DNA of 64,000 nucleotides from Chionoecetes opilio (lineage: Eukaryota; Arthropoda; Malacostraca; Decapoda; Majidae). Where the stretch lies: positions 125,001 to 189,000 of the forward strand of contig JACEEZ010026180.1 of assembly GCA_016584305.1 (NCBI GenBank). Reading direction: 5' to 3'. The position numbers were made by a program, and so were the translations under genes. Shown here in pieces: positions 34,807 through 45,546 of this stretch. Within the stretch, counting starts at the first letter, position 1; each line of letters opens with the position of its first letter. The notes beneath the pieces were generated by a model that worked only from the letters and a program-made list of their open reading frames with translations, was not told where the DNA came from and did not search any database.

Positions 34807-35409
34807 CCAAATTTTACAGCTTATAAGACGCTGCATCTTGGAAGACGCACCCTGATCTTGGAAAGAAATTTTTAGGAAAAACAAACAAACAGACCGTCAA
34901 AACTGTTGTCCCATATACAGTCATTTTCACACAAGAACACACTCGCTATTCATTATCTTTATTCAGCACTGCTCATCAGCCATTTTTATTTTCTAGCTTG
35001 TATGCGATAGTATAAGTAAATCGTCATGTTGGCTGGCTGAACATGTACACGCAGGTCGGACGGCGGGAGTGAAAACAAAGCCGACTGCGGCGGTGTGCAG
35101 CTGCGTGCCTGCCTGGCGTGCTGATCAGCTGAGTCGGACTTTGTCGTCCTGACTGTAAACACCTCTCACGTCCTCCCGTGCCTTACCACGTATTGTTTGA
35201 ATTTTCCTGTATGCGTGTAGTATTTGTAATGGCTGCATGTACATAAGTATACAGACTTTCATCTAATGCAACAAAGTTCCTTATACACGGAATGGCTGTT
35301 GGCGCCAATCTGTCGAGGCGGAATGGCTCCCGCCAGTACCGCAGTATACATCACAGCGTGAAGACAGATTAGTTGATTCAGATAAGTGTCTTTGGTATTC
35401 AAAATACAC
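34807..35409. mobile_element. family Z element (Z5), right end lost
   Basis: Starts CCAAATTTTACAGCTTATAA after TA, with CATCTTGGAAGACGCACCCT next. The interior shares TGGCGCCAATCTG and GACAGATTAGTTGATTC with other Z copies. It stops near 35409, where family K-type sequence begins (GGTCGACTTATGACCG, GGTCGTAAGTCGGCC). Confidence 0.6.
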
Positions 35410-35500
35410 CGAGTGGTCGACTTATGACCGTGATCGGGACCGACTGACTGGTCGTAAGTTGTTCTGGTCGTAAGTCGGCCTATGTTATAAAAAAAATTAA
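35410..35500. mobile_element. terminal fragment, pogo-like family K
   Basis: CGACTTATGACCGTGATCGG, then CTGGTCGTAAGTTG and GGTCGTAAGTCGGCC: reiterated CGTAAGTYG words related to the end at 32913. Confidence 0.45.
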
Positions 35501-35616
<116 letters not shown>

Positions 35617-35617
35617 C

Positions 35618-36609
35618 AAACCTTGATTTCCCGGATATCGGATTTTTCGGACAAAATCTGAGGTCCGGGGATATGTCAAGAGTCCTGGACTTTTTTTTTT
35701 TTTTTTTTTTTTTCTCCGTTGAAATGCCTGGTCCTGTTCGTAAATTGACAAAGTTGTCCAGCGGTACGAGCGTTTCCTGTCACCCCTGGTCAGTGTCCGC
35801 GCCTCCCGCCAGGTGGCAGCATGCTCAGCGGTCGTATTGTTTACATTTGGGCAGACGACACTCACGGTTCACCTGCACAGCCTCCTTCAGTCCCCTGACT
35901 CCCACTGCCCCTGGTGCAGGAACATCTCTGAGACTATTGAACACTTTCTGCTGCCTCCCGCCAGGTGGCAGCATGCTCAGCGGTCGTATTGTTTACATTT
36001 GGACACACGACACTCACGGTTCACCTGCACAGCCTCCGTTAGTCCCTGACCCCCACTGCCTCTGCTGCAGGAAAGTCTCTTGAGACTATTGAACACTTTC
36101 TGCTGCCTCCTGCCAGGTGGCAGCATGCTCAGCGGTCGTATTGTTTACATTTGGGCACACGACACTCACAGTTCACCTGCACAGCCTCCGTTAGTCCCCT
36201 GACCCCCACTGCCCCTGGCGCAGGAACGTCTCTTGAGACTATTGAATACTTTCTGCTGCCTCCCGCCAGGTGGCAGCATGCTCAGCGGTCGTATTGTTTA
36301 CATTTGGGTACACGACACTCACGGTTCACCTGCACGGCCTCCGTTAGTCCCCTGACCCCCACTGCCCCTGGTGCAGGAACGTCTCGAGACTATTGAATAC
36401 TTTCTGCTGCTTCCCGCCAGGTGGCAGCATGCTCAGCGGACGTAAAAGTCCGCGGCGGGGTAGTTGATATGTTGATATGTTGCCGGACAGTAAATACTAG
36501 AGTAGGATAAACGTCCGGGGGTGGGTAATGGCATCGGACTGTTGAGATTCCCGGACTTTTGCGGTTCCCGGACCAGTGCTCCCCCCAATTAGTCCGGGAA
36601 AACGAGGTT

Positions 36610-36611
<2 letters not shown>
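35618..36611. mobile_element. TA-flanked MITE carrying a minisatellite
   Basis: The left end AAACCTTGATTTCCCGGATA and the complement of the right end (AAACCTCGTTTTCCCGGACT) form the terminal repeats. Further CCCGGA/TCCGGG words recur near both ends (35665, 36515-36600). Both sides carry (CA)n/(TA)n arrays in mirror order. The middle is the 152-bp tandem array. No transposase. Confidence 0.65.
35801..36440 (+). repeat. 152-bp minisatellite derived from LINE tail
   Basis: The anchor GCCTCCCGCC starts at 35801, 35953, 36105, 36258 and 36409, giving four full units and a partial one. Each unit codes in one frame for TTLTVHLHSL, SPDSHCPWCRN and SETIEHFLL, the zinc-binding tail of Jockey-like ORF2 seen intact at 21532-22050. 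152 is not a multiple of three, so the array as a whole has no continuous reading frame and cannot be a functional repeat protein. Confidence 0.9.

Positions 36612-36680
<69 letters not shown>
36612..36680. repeat. (TG)n/(TA)n microsatellite
   Basis: GTGTGTG followed by about 60 bp of TA. Confidence 0.9.
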
Positions 36681-36683
<3 letters not shown>

Positions 36684-36917
36684 CCGTATTTGCCGGCGCA
36701 TAAGACGCAGTTTTTTTTCCCTAAAAAAGGAATACAAAATTCACCCTGCGTCTAATGGGGCATCCTGCAGTAAATTATAACCGATTTTGGTTACCCTAAC
36801 ACTGTCATTCCCTTTACATTTTAACTAGCATAATTTTTCACTGCACTGTGAATATTGTATTTGGGTACATGTTCAAAATAATTGATTTTCTCCTTCAAAA
36901 CCTTTTTTTCATAACTT
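36684..36917. mobile_element. family C deletion derivative, inverted
   Basis: Starts CCGTATTTGCCGGCGCATAA then GACGCAGTTTTTTTTCCC (the complement of the C right end) and jumps to the complement of C left-internal sequence (GTTACCCTAACACTGTCATT). It abuts the next C copy head-on. About 234 bp remain of 2.6 kb. Confidence 0.65.
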
Positions 36918-36918
36918 A

Positions 36919-38640
36919 CCGTATTTGCCGGCGCATAAGACGCACCTCCGCATAAGACGCAATCGTATTTTACATAAATATTTTGAGAAAAAAAAATTAT
37001 TAGTGTTTTGAGGACATATTTACTTCTAAGTAAATTTATTAACCCTCTCACGCACAGTGACGCGATTCGCGTCAAAACGGAACCGTCTACATCTGAGCTT
37101 TTGACGCGATTCGCGTCAAAAAACTTGTAAAAATTCGCCAAAAATAAAGTATTTATCAGAATCTTGTCAAAATTTTCTGCATCAAAGATCCAAGCTAGAC
37201 CTATAAAATAAACTAATTGTCAACTTTCTCGTGAGGTGGATTTGAAATGATAAGGGCTTGTGTCTCAGTTTCCTCTCAGCAGGCAGCCTGTGAGCGCGGA
37301 CTGTCGTCCCTTTAAAACGTGTCCCGAGCTGGCCATACTGGCCATATGAAAATTATAATGGTAGCGTTGGAATCCTCATAAAAATCCGCTTTTATTGGCT
37401 TATAAACCATAAAAAGTCGACTCAGGAAGTTTTGAGCTACGAAGTGGTGGACGTAAGTATTTCTTATTTCTCTTTACTCAATGTTTTATTCGGAGTCGGT
37501 AAATTCCGCTATTTATTTGCATTTCCTGTTATTTTTTTCTTTCATAAGGCAGAATAATCTCTCGCAAAACCAATGATATATAATAATGCCAGGAAAAAAG
37601 AATACACGTTGGTGAAATTGATAACATAAAAAAAAAAATTGCCGCACAGTCAGGCCATTTCGCGGGGCCCCTTAGGGAGCCCCAGACGGATGTCGCAGTG
37701 GACGGAGAAACTTATTAAACTTTTCGTGCGTGAGGGGGTTAAAAGTTATGAAAAAAGGTTATGTAAGGGAAAATAAATTATTTTGAGCATGTACCCAAAT
37801 ACAATATTCACAGTGCAGTGAATGTGAATGAAAAATTATACTAGTTAAAATGTAAAGAGAATGTGTAAGGTAACCAAAATCGGTCATCATTTATTGCAGG
37901 ATGCTCCACGAATTGATATTCTAATATTATCTACCTATGACATTTATCTTTAGATTCAATGTTGTAAGTATGCCTTTGTTGCTTTTCTGCTATGTGTTTA
38001 GACTTTGTGGAAAATTTGCAGTAAAGATAATGGTATTATTTCGGTAGTGGGCTTTCAAAAGTCCTAGGATTCTTACCTCCATTATCGTGTATCTTCATTC
38101 TGTGTATTTTGAGCCCCATTTCCCATGGCGCAATCGAATATTAATGGCATTACATGTACTACTACCGAAAATCTACTGTTATTTCAGCCAAAAAGTTAAG
38201 CTAGGTTAAAATCAGATTAGGTCAGGTTAGAGGTGGGGTTTGGTTTAGTAAGAAGCTATAGAGATACAACGAAAATTAACAATACTATGGCAGTGTGAAG
38301 CTTAGCAATGTTTGCGGGGCGGGCCTGGAGGGGCAGAGCGCCCCCCCCCCCCCACACACACACACACACATGTAAACAAACATTGATTTCCGACAATAAC
38401 GAGAGCCAGATTAATTCAAAACACACCAAAAATATTCAGGAAAACTAAGTTTTGGCCTCGAAATCGGTTGTTGCCCAATAACAAAAATTTACCCAGATAT
38501 TAAGGTAACACTGTAAGGTAACCATCTCTACCTTTTTGTTATTGTTGAAAGGCACCGATGTCGGGATCGAAGATATTCACCATGGTTTACCCCTGTGAAT
38601 CTATCACAGTCGCGAGGGTTGATTAGTCTTCCTCAGACTA
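36919..38640. mobile_element. family C element, right part missing, piggyBac-like insert
   Basis: The left end CCGTATTTGCCGGCGCATAA is followed by the tandem GCATAAGACGCA words. Homology with C1 runs to the CACAGTCGCGAGGGTTGATT region near 38630, where it stops. The Harbinger-like and LINE-tail parts are missing. A TTAA-flanked MITE sits at 37043-37738. Confidence 0.7.
37043..37738. mobile_element. piggyBac-like MITE (TTAA target)
   Basis: TTAA|CCCTCTCACGCAC on the left and GTGCGTGAGGGGG|TTAA on the right. Comparison with C1 shows the empty site AAATTTATTAAAAGTTA. CCC ends and TTAA duplication are the piggyBac pattern. Near the left end the palindrome GACGCGATTCGCGTC occurs twice, about 40 bp apart. 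No coding sequence. Confidence 0.8.
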
Positions 38641-38641
38641 A

Positions 38642-38779
38642 TCACTGTGTGACTCCATACTTGTCACACACCTGCCGGGCGACAGAAACAGATTTCAGTT
38701 TCTAAATAAGTTCTAATTTATCTGCAATACTTAGATTCACATGCTTTCTTTTATCACTTCCCTTCTCTTTCGATGCCAT
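38642..38779 (-). pseudogene. pogo/Tigger transposase N-terminal HTH fragment
   Basis: MASKEKGSDKRKHVNLSIAD then KLELI, an in-frame TAG, KLKSVSVARQVCDKYGVTQ and a stop. KRKHxxLSIxDKLExI...G.S...A...YGV is the CENP-B-type N-terminal helix-turn-helix of Tigger transposases. It is of a different subfamily from the exon in family A. Only 45 residues remain. Confidence 0.75.
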
Positions 38780-38914
38780 AATGACATCACTGCACTGAAC
38801 AAGTCTAAATAAGCATAAAAAACACTGAAAAAACAGGCAAAAACACAGCTAGTCTCACAGCGAACACAGCTTAAACTGAGTTTGTAAACATGAGCTCCGT
38901 CTGGCGGACACTAA

Positions 38915-40203
38915 GGCCCGTACACACAACAACTAGGGTTTCCTTCCCGGGATCCCGAGATCCCGGCCGTAATTGGGTATGTTATTTTTCCGGGAAATCA
39001 ATTCAAATCCCGGGATTTTTATTGTTCCTTAATATCAGATTTACACTATGTAAGATACAAAACGCATGAAAGAGAGGGAGAGCACAATTAGTGTGTGCAT
39101 AGATTTGTGTGTGCAAATGATTATATTCCTTTTTTTCCACAGGTCATTCAAGTGTTCTCTAAGTTTTCTTGTAGAGTAGGGCTTCAAATTGGCATAAAAT
39201 ATATAATTTTTTTACGATGGCTATCTTTTAATGTCATTCCATAGATCAATGAATTTCTTTTGTGGCTAACAGGAGGTTGACTGTTTGTGTGTGCAAATGA
39301 TTCTATTCCTTTTTTCCACAAGTCATTCAAGTGCTCTAAAGAGAACACTTTCTTGTAGGCTAGGGCTTCAAAATGGCATAGAATAATTCGATTTTTTTTT
39401 TACAATGGCTATCTTTTAATGTCATTCTATATCATTGGATTTCTTTTGTGGCTAATCGGAAATTGACTGTTTGTGCTTCTTGAAGAGTCATTTCATGAAC
39501 AACTTTTGATGTGCGCTTGACTGTGTGTCTTGTGTGCACCGTGCACCGTGCACAAATGATTTTATGCTATTATCTTTATTTTTTTTTACTGGTCTATCAA
39601 GGTTTCTTTAGGTTTTTGTAGAATGTGGCTTCCAAATGCCATTAAATATAAAATTCTTATTCTTTTATAGTAGCTAACTTTGAAAGCAATTCCAAATGTC
39701 TGAGTTTATCTTATGGCTAACGGAATGAGATTAGATAATCAAAAGTTTGCTTTTTAGTCAGATTATGTAGCTACCTATTTCTGCACCAGTATGCAAGTTA
39801 ATAAAGAGAACATTGCTTCAGTGTCATAGAATGTATCAATTCAATTGTCTTTCAAATAATATACAAATACTACACTAATGAAGTATGTGGGGTTCGCACT
39901 TCGCACAGCATTAGTTAGTACAAATATTACCTGATGCAGGAAATCCCGGGATCCCGGGAAATATCCTGGTTTGTCTCGGAATCCCGGGATGCTAAGAAAC
40001 CCCCCAAACGGGAAACCCTAACAACAACTCGCCACCGTTGGCGCTTTCCGTCAGTGCTTGTCGACGAGCAATGCCGTTGCCAGAGTTGTGTCCATTCGGT
40101 TACATTTTGCTAGTCGGCATCCTGTCCACACTGCCATTTTTGAGTAAAGAACAGTCTATCGAAGGGAAGCTCCGCCGGTGGTGATGGTAGTGTGTATGGG
40201 GCT
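38915..40203. mobile_element. Harbinger-like MITE, split by a hAT element
   Basis: Ends GGCCCGTACACACAACAACT and TAGTGTGTATGGGGCT, with TAA on both sides (38912-38914 and 40204-40206), as PIF/Harbinger elements leave. Without the hAT insert it is about 200 bp. Confidence 0.7.
38934..40020. mobile_element. hAT-like non-autonomous element
   Basis: Ends TAGGGTTTCCTTCCCGGGAT and the complement of ATCCCGGGATGCTAAG...GGGAAACCCTA, flanked by a perfect 8-bp duplication ACAACAAC (38926-38933 and 40021-40028). CCCGGGATCCCG words recur at both ends. Two diverged internal repeats of about 170 bp (39110-39280 and 39290-39450, sharing GTGTGTGCAAATGATT and CCACAGGTCATTCAAGTG) are present. No transposase. 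Confidence 0.85.
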
Positions 40204-40438
40204 TAAAAGGCGCCGTCACACAAACACTCCGTCGATGTCAGACGACGAGCTAACTATGAACGCATCCATGCGTTTTTAGCTAGTTATGCTTGTCTACGAT
40301 TGACAATTTACAAAAGTAAGTGTATAGCAGTGATAGCTTACCTGGGTGTGTTGGAGCCATGTATGTTTACAATCGACGAAAACAGTGCAGGTGAACAGCT
40401 GTGTGTGTGTGACGGTTTGCAGTCAAGAAATTGTAATA

Positions 40439-43400
40439 CAGGGAGGTCCCGTTATACGAGCATTCGGTATACGAGAATCCGATGATACGAGATGTGTTAA
40501 ATTAGGGTCTATTTGCAATATACGAGATCGAAAATCCAATGATACGACATTCAAACTGGGGTGAGTAAAATTATCAAGTTCAAAATGCCGCACCCTATCA
40601 CTCCCGGGCTGGACAAAGGGGGATTTGGTTGACCCCAGTGAGGTCCCCCTAGCAAGCAGTGACCTGAAGGGTAATTAAGCATATGGCGCGGCCTGACATT
40701 TAGGGTAATTAGCAGTGTGTGCGGCCCCAACCTTGGGACCGCAGTCAGGTCACCCCTAGCAAGGCGTGATCTGAAGGGTAATTAAGCATATGGCGCGGCC
40801 TGACCTTTAGGGGTAATTAGCCAGGTGTGCGGCCCAACCTTGGGACCCCTACACTACCCTCTCTTGTATCACGCGGTGTCCCCTACATTACAACGTCTTT
40901 TTTTGCTTGTTATACATGTTTTATGTTTAATTAATGTGCAGTTATGTTATTTTGTGTGCTATTTTTTCTTTCAGAATGCTTTTTCTACAGAATAGGTAGT
41001 ACAGTGTGGGTAATATAGACGCTGTGTGTTTGTTGTGTTTACTATAGTTTATTTTAGCTTGAAAAACATGTCTTTTTCTTTTTTCTTTTTTTAATTGATG
41101 GGATCCTGGAACCAAACCTATATTTTACCATTAGTTACCGTATTTGCCGGCGCATAAGACGCACCTCCGCATAAGACGCACCCCTATTTTACAAGGAGGT
41201 TTTGAGAAAACAAAAATATTGGTGTTTTTGAGGGGGAAAAAAAAATCGTAAATATATCAAAAGAAAAAAAAAAAAAGGGATTTGTAAGCGAAAAACAAAT
41301 GATTATGAGCATGTACCTAAATACAATATTCACAGTGCAGTGAATGTGAATGAAAAATTATACTAGTTAAAATGTCAAGGGAATGACAGGGTAACCAAAA
41401 TCGGTCATAATATATTGCAGGATGCCCTACGTATTGATATTCTAATATTTTGCTAGCTATGACATATAGCTTAGATTTAATGTTGTAGGTATGCCTTTGT
41501 TGCTTTTCTGCTATGTGTTTAGACTTTATGGAAAATTTGCATAGATATTGGTATTATTTTGGTAGTGGGCTTTCAAAAGTCCTAGGATTCTTACCTACAT
41601 CATCGTGTAACTTTCTTCATTCTGAGTATTTTGAGCCCCATTTCCCATGGTGCAATTGAATAATAATGGCACTACACGTAGTACCAAAAATCTACCGTTA
41701 TTTCAGCCAGAAAGTTAAGTTAGGTTATATCAGATTAGGTTAGGTTAGAGGTGGGGTTTGGTTTCGTAACAGATGATAGAGAAAAAACGAAAATTACCCA
41801 TAATATGGCAGTGTGAATCGTAGCATGTTTGCGGGCGAACCTGGAGCGGCAGGTTGTCCCCCCCCCCCACACACACGCGTGTAAACAAACATTGATTTCC
41901 GACAAAAACGAGAGCCAGATTAATTCAAATCACATGAAAACTATTCAGGACTAAGTTTTGGCCTCAAAATCGGTGGTTGCCCAATAACAAACATTTTTAT
42001 AGAAGATATTTAGGTAACACTGTAAGGTAACCATCTCTACCTTGTTGTTATTGTTGTAATTGTTGAAGGGCACCGTTGTCGGGATCGACGATATTTGCCC
42101 TGCTTACACCTATGAATCTATCACAGTCACGAGGGTTGATTAGTCTTCTTCAGGAAGGTACAGGTGAAGGATGGTTCACACTCTGAAATCATGGCAGCGT
42201 TCCGTCAGCCGTGCCTTGTATTCACACTATTTGTCACGGTTCCGTCATTCTCGGCAGTTCCTGCTCACCCTCTAAGCAGAGATGGTGCCTCAAGAGGCTA
42301 TGGTTGAAGAAATTTGCATTAATAGCACTTCTGTTGGATGAAGAAGAGGAATTTAACTTTAAAAGACACTGTTTTGGGTACATAAAGCCTTGAGAAAACG
42401 ACAATTATCAGCACGGCACAGTCTCATAACGTTAAAATACTCTTTCCCAGAAACCGTTACGTGACAGGACCGTGATGCATTGGAGCCGTGCCTGCGGCGC
42501 ACCGTTTAGTGTAACATGTCTATTTGTTTGAATGTAAGAAATTGTAACGGATGTGATGAGACGGTGCCCTGTCACCATGATGGTATGGTGTGATTCGGCC
42601 TTGAGGCGGACGGTGTGGTGCCGTGATGGGTCTTGGTCATGGTGTACCGTGTGGAAGACTTTTGTCCCGTCTATAAGTACCGTTGCAGTCTTTTTACTAG
42701 CACTCTTTCATACAGTTTCCTTATCCATAGAGGTACAGGGGTGAGGATTGAGGGGTCGAGGTGGTACAAAGGCCTATGCCGTTTCCTATCCCACCTTGCT
42801 TACCATTGTAGCGGCGCTAACACACACACGCACATACACACCTGCATCGGCTAAGGCCACCCCACTGTCTGGGACCAGGATTCGAGGGTGACCTGACGCT
42901 GACCTGACTTGTCCTTGCCGACACAGCTGCAACATCAGCCAGGTAATTCAGTCAGCCACAGGACACACAGAGACAGAGACACACACCACGCACCTCTTGT
43001 CCCCACGTTGTACAATGACTCGCCGTCAAATAAACAACAAAGCCAGGACGCCCTTTCTCCATCCTTGTGTGTATAGACAGACTCCCCACGATACTACACC
43101 TCCCTCTCACCGCTCACACTCCTTCAAATAAAACTTTACCCCGTTCTTTGTTTCACTATTCCATTTATCTACAATACCTATTCCAGCGAAAAATCCATCA
43201 CCATTTTCTGCCTCCCTACTATCATCTCCTTCCAACTGTTGTGTCAACTTGTGTGGCCCGAGTCGAATGCGGGTTAAGGCTACATCTAATATGCGGGATG
43301 TTTGTCTTTTCCATGGGTGAGGGGTGGAGTCTGAGCGGTAATGACCCCTGGTGGGTGCGCGGAGGGCGTCGCCGAGTGAAGTATCCCAGGTGAAGCGGCA

Positions 43401-43842
43401 GACCTGAGATATCAGACGTTTTACAATGGAGAGCAGCAGCGGGGGGGGATGATGTTTACATCTGACACAGCCATCTTGGCAGCATAATCGCTATCTTGTT
43501 GCCCCAGCTCATTTTTTCTCTTAAACTCCAACCTTTTCTTAGTATTATGCATTACTGTTGATAACACAGTTACAAATTTATGTTCAGTGGACTACTGCTC
43601 AAACACAGATCACTCCAGACCCCTTTAGTAATACACCACCGTGCTGTTCTGCATTCTCTGCCCGACCTCTCATGCGCTAATATGGCCGCATTAGACGCAG
43701 GGTGAACTTTGCATTCCTTTTTTAAGGGAAAAAACTGCGTCTTATGCGCCGGCAAATACGGTATGTGTTTTCGTTATACGAGATTTCGCTTTACGAGTAT
43801 GCCAGGTGGAACCTAACTGCTCGTGTCTTCGGGACCTCCCTG
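40439..43842. mobile_element. family B element (B4) containing element C2
   Basis: Ends CAGGGAGGTCCCGTTATACG and CGTGTCTTCGGGACCTCCCTG, TA on both sides. It has the internal dimer of the 120-bp unit (40655-40850). C2 is inserted at TTACCATTAGTTA, next to the far end. Confidence 0.85.
41138..43761. mobile_element. family C composite element (C2)
   Basis: Same termini and order as C1: left tandem GCATAAGACGCACC, AGGTTAGAGGTGGGGTTTGG, a Harbinger-like segment (about 42168-42603), (CA)n, and a Jockey-like tail on the minus strand (about 43110-43515). In this copy the LINE-tail frame is broken by small indels. Confidence 0.8.
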
Positions 43843-43844
43843 TA

Positions 43845-44197
43845 CTAATATTCACTATTTTAACCCACATACACACTTTCTAACCACTAAATTACTAGCA
43901 ACACAGGCTCCTTCCTTAAATATCTTAATATCTGATACATTAAAACTCCTTAAAACCCAAGTATTCGTAAATAAAACAAGAAAAATTGTGTTGAATTGAC
44001 GATTCAAGCGACGATAAGTGGTCTGATATGCCATTCTTACCACATTCTCGCGAATGAGTCCGTTAATGAGGGTCGACTGTACACACATTCGTCTTGAAAC
44101 CATTATGTTTCAGGGTATTTTTGGGGAAAAGTGATTTTATAGAGAAAACGGAACCTCCCCAGAACAAATACATTTTTTTCATGATCCTTTCGAAAAA
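43845..44197. other. end of copy 1 and junction with copy 2
   Basis: Bases 43845-44180 match 48254-48619 but lack many single bases and short blocks. 44181-44197 (ATGATCCTTTCGAAAAA) is the junction. No gene. Confidence 0.6.
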
Positions 44198-45546
44198 CCA
44201 GTATGCAAGTAATAAAGAGAACATTGCTTCAGTGTCATAGAATGTATCAATCAATTGTCTTTCAAATAATATACAAATACTACACTAATGAAGTATGTGG
44301 GGTTCGCACTTCGCACAGCATTAGTTAGTACAAATATTACCTGATGCAGGAAATCCCGGGATCCCGGGAAATATCCTGGTTTGTCTCGGAATCCCGGGAT
44401 GCTAAGAAACCCCCCAAACGGGAAACCCTAACAACAACTCGCCACCGTTGGCGCTTTCCGTCAGTGCTTGTCGACGAGCAATGCCGTTGCCAGAGTTGTG
44501 TCCATTCGGTTACATTTTGCTAGTCGGCATCCTGTCCCACACTGCCATTTTTGAGTAAAGAACAGTCTATCGAAGGGAAGCTCCGCCGGTGGTGAGTGGT
44601 AGTGTGTATGGGGCTTAAAAGGCGCCGTCACACAAATACTCCGTCGATGTCAGACGACGAGCTAACTATGAACGCATCCATGCGTTTTTAGCTAGTTATG
44701 CTTGTCTACGATTGACAATTTACAAAAGTAAGTGTATAGCAGTGATAGCTTACCTGGGTGTTGGAGCCATGTATGTTTACAATCGACGAAAACAGTGCAG
44801 GTGAACAGCTGTGTGTGTGTGACGGTTTGCAGTCAAGAAATTGTAATACAGGGAGGTCCCGTTATACGAGCATTCGGTATACGAGAATCCGATGATACGA
44901 GATGTGTAAATTAGGGTCTATTTGCAATATACGAGATCGAAAATCCAATGATACGACATTCAAACTGGGGTGAGTAAAATTATCAAGTTCAAAATGCGCA
45001 CCCTATCACTCCCGGGCTGGACAAAGGGGGATTTGGTTGACCCCAGTGAGGTCACCCCTAGCAAGCAGTGACCTGAAGGGTAATTAAGCATATGGCGCGG
45101 CCTGACATTTAGGGGTAATTAGCAGGTGTGCGGCCCCAACCTTGGGACCGCAGTCAGGTCACCCCTAGCAAGGCGTGATCTGAAGGGTAATTAAGCATAT
45201 GGCGCGGCCTGACCTTTAGGGGTAATTAGCCAGGTGTGCGGCCCCAACCTTGGGACCCCTACACTACCCTCTCTTGTATCACGCGGTGTCCCCTACATTA
45301 CAACGTCTTTTTTGCTTGTTATACATGTTTTATGTTTAATTAATGTGCAGTTATGTTATTTTGTGTGCTATTTTTTCTTTCAGAATGCTTTTTCTACAGA
45401 ATAGGTAGTACAGTGTGGGTAATATAGACGCTGTGTGTTTGTTGTGTTTACTATAGTTTATTTTAGCTTGAAAAACATGTCTTTTTCTTTTTTCTTTTTT
45501 TAATTGATGGGGTCCTGGAACCAAACCTATATTTTACCATTAGTTA

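Larger units (their letters stand above)
39786..44180 (+). repeat. 4.4-kb direct duplication, copy 1
   Basis: Starts at CCAGTATGCAAGTTAATAAA inside the hAT element and runs through element B4 to about 44180. It is nearly identical to 44198-48619 at an offset of about 4,410 bp. Differences are mostly single-base indels (for example AATGCCGCACC against AATGCGCACC, and GCGGGCGAAC against GCGGGGCGAAC), concentrated in homopolymers, plus a deletion-rich last 150 bp. Confidence 0.9.

Noticed and set aside
35801..36440. Possible repeat-containing zinc-finger protein
   Set aside because: The 152-bp period shifts the frame each unit, so no continuous protein is possible.
42211..42854. Short plus-strand open frames repeated at 46622-47265 and partly at 23781-24122
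   Set aside because: They are inside family C, have no splice support and no recognisable domain apart from a weak Harbinger-like DEEEE stretch.
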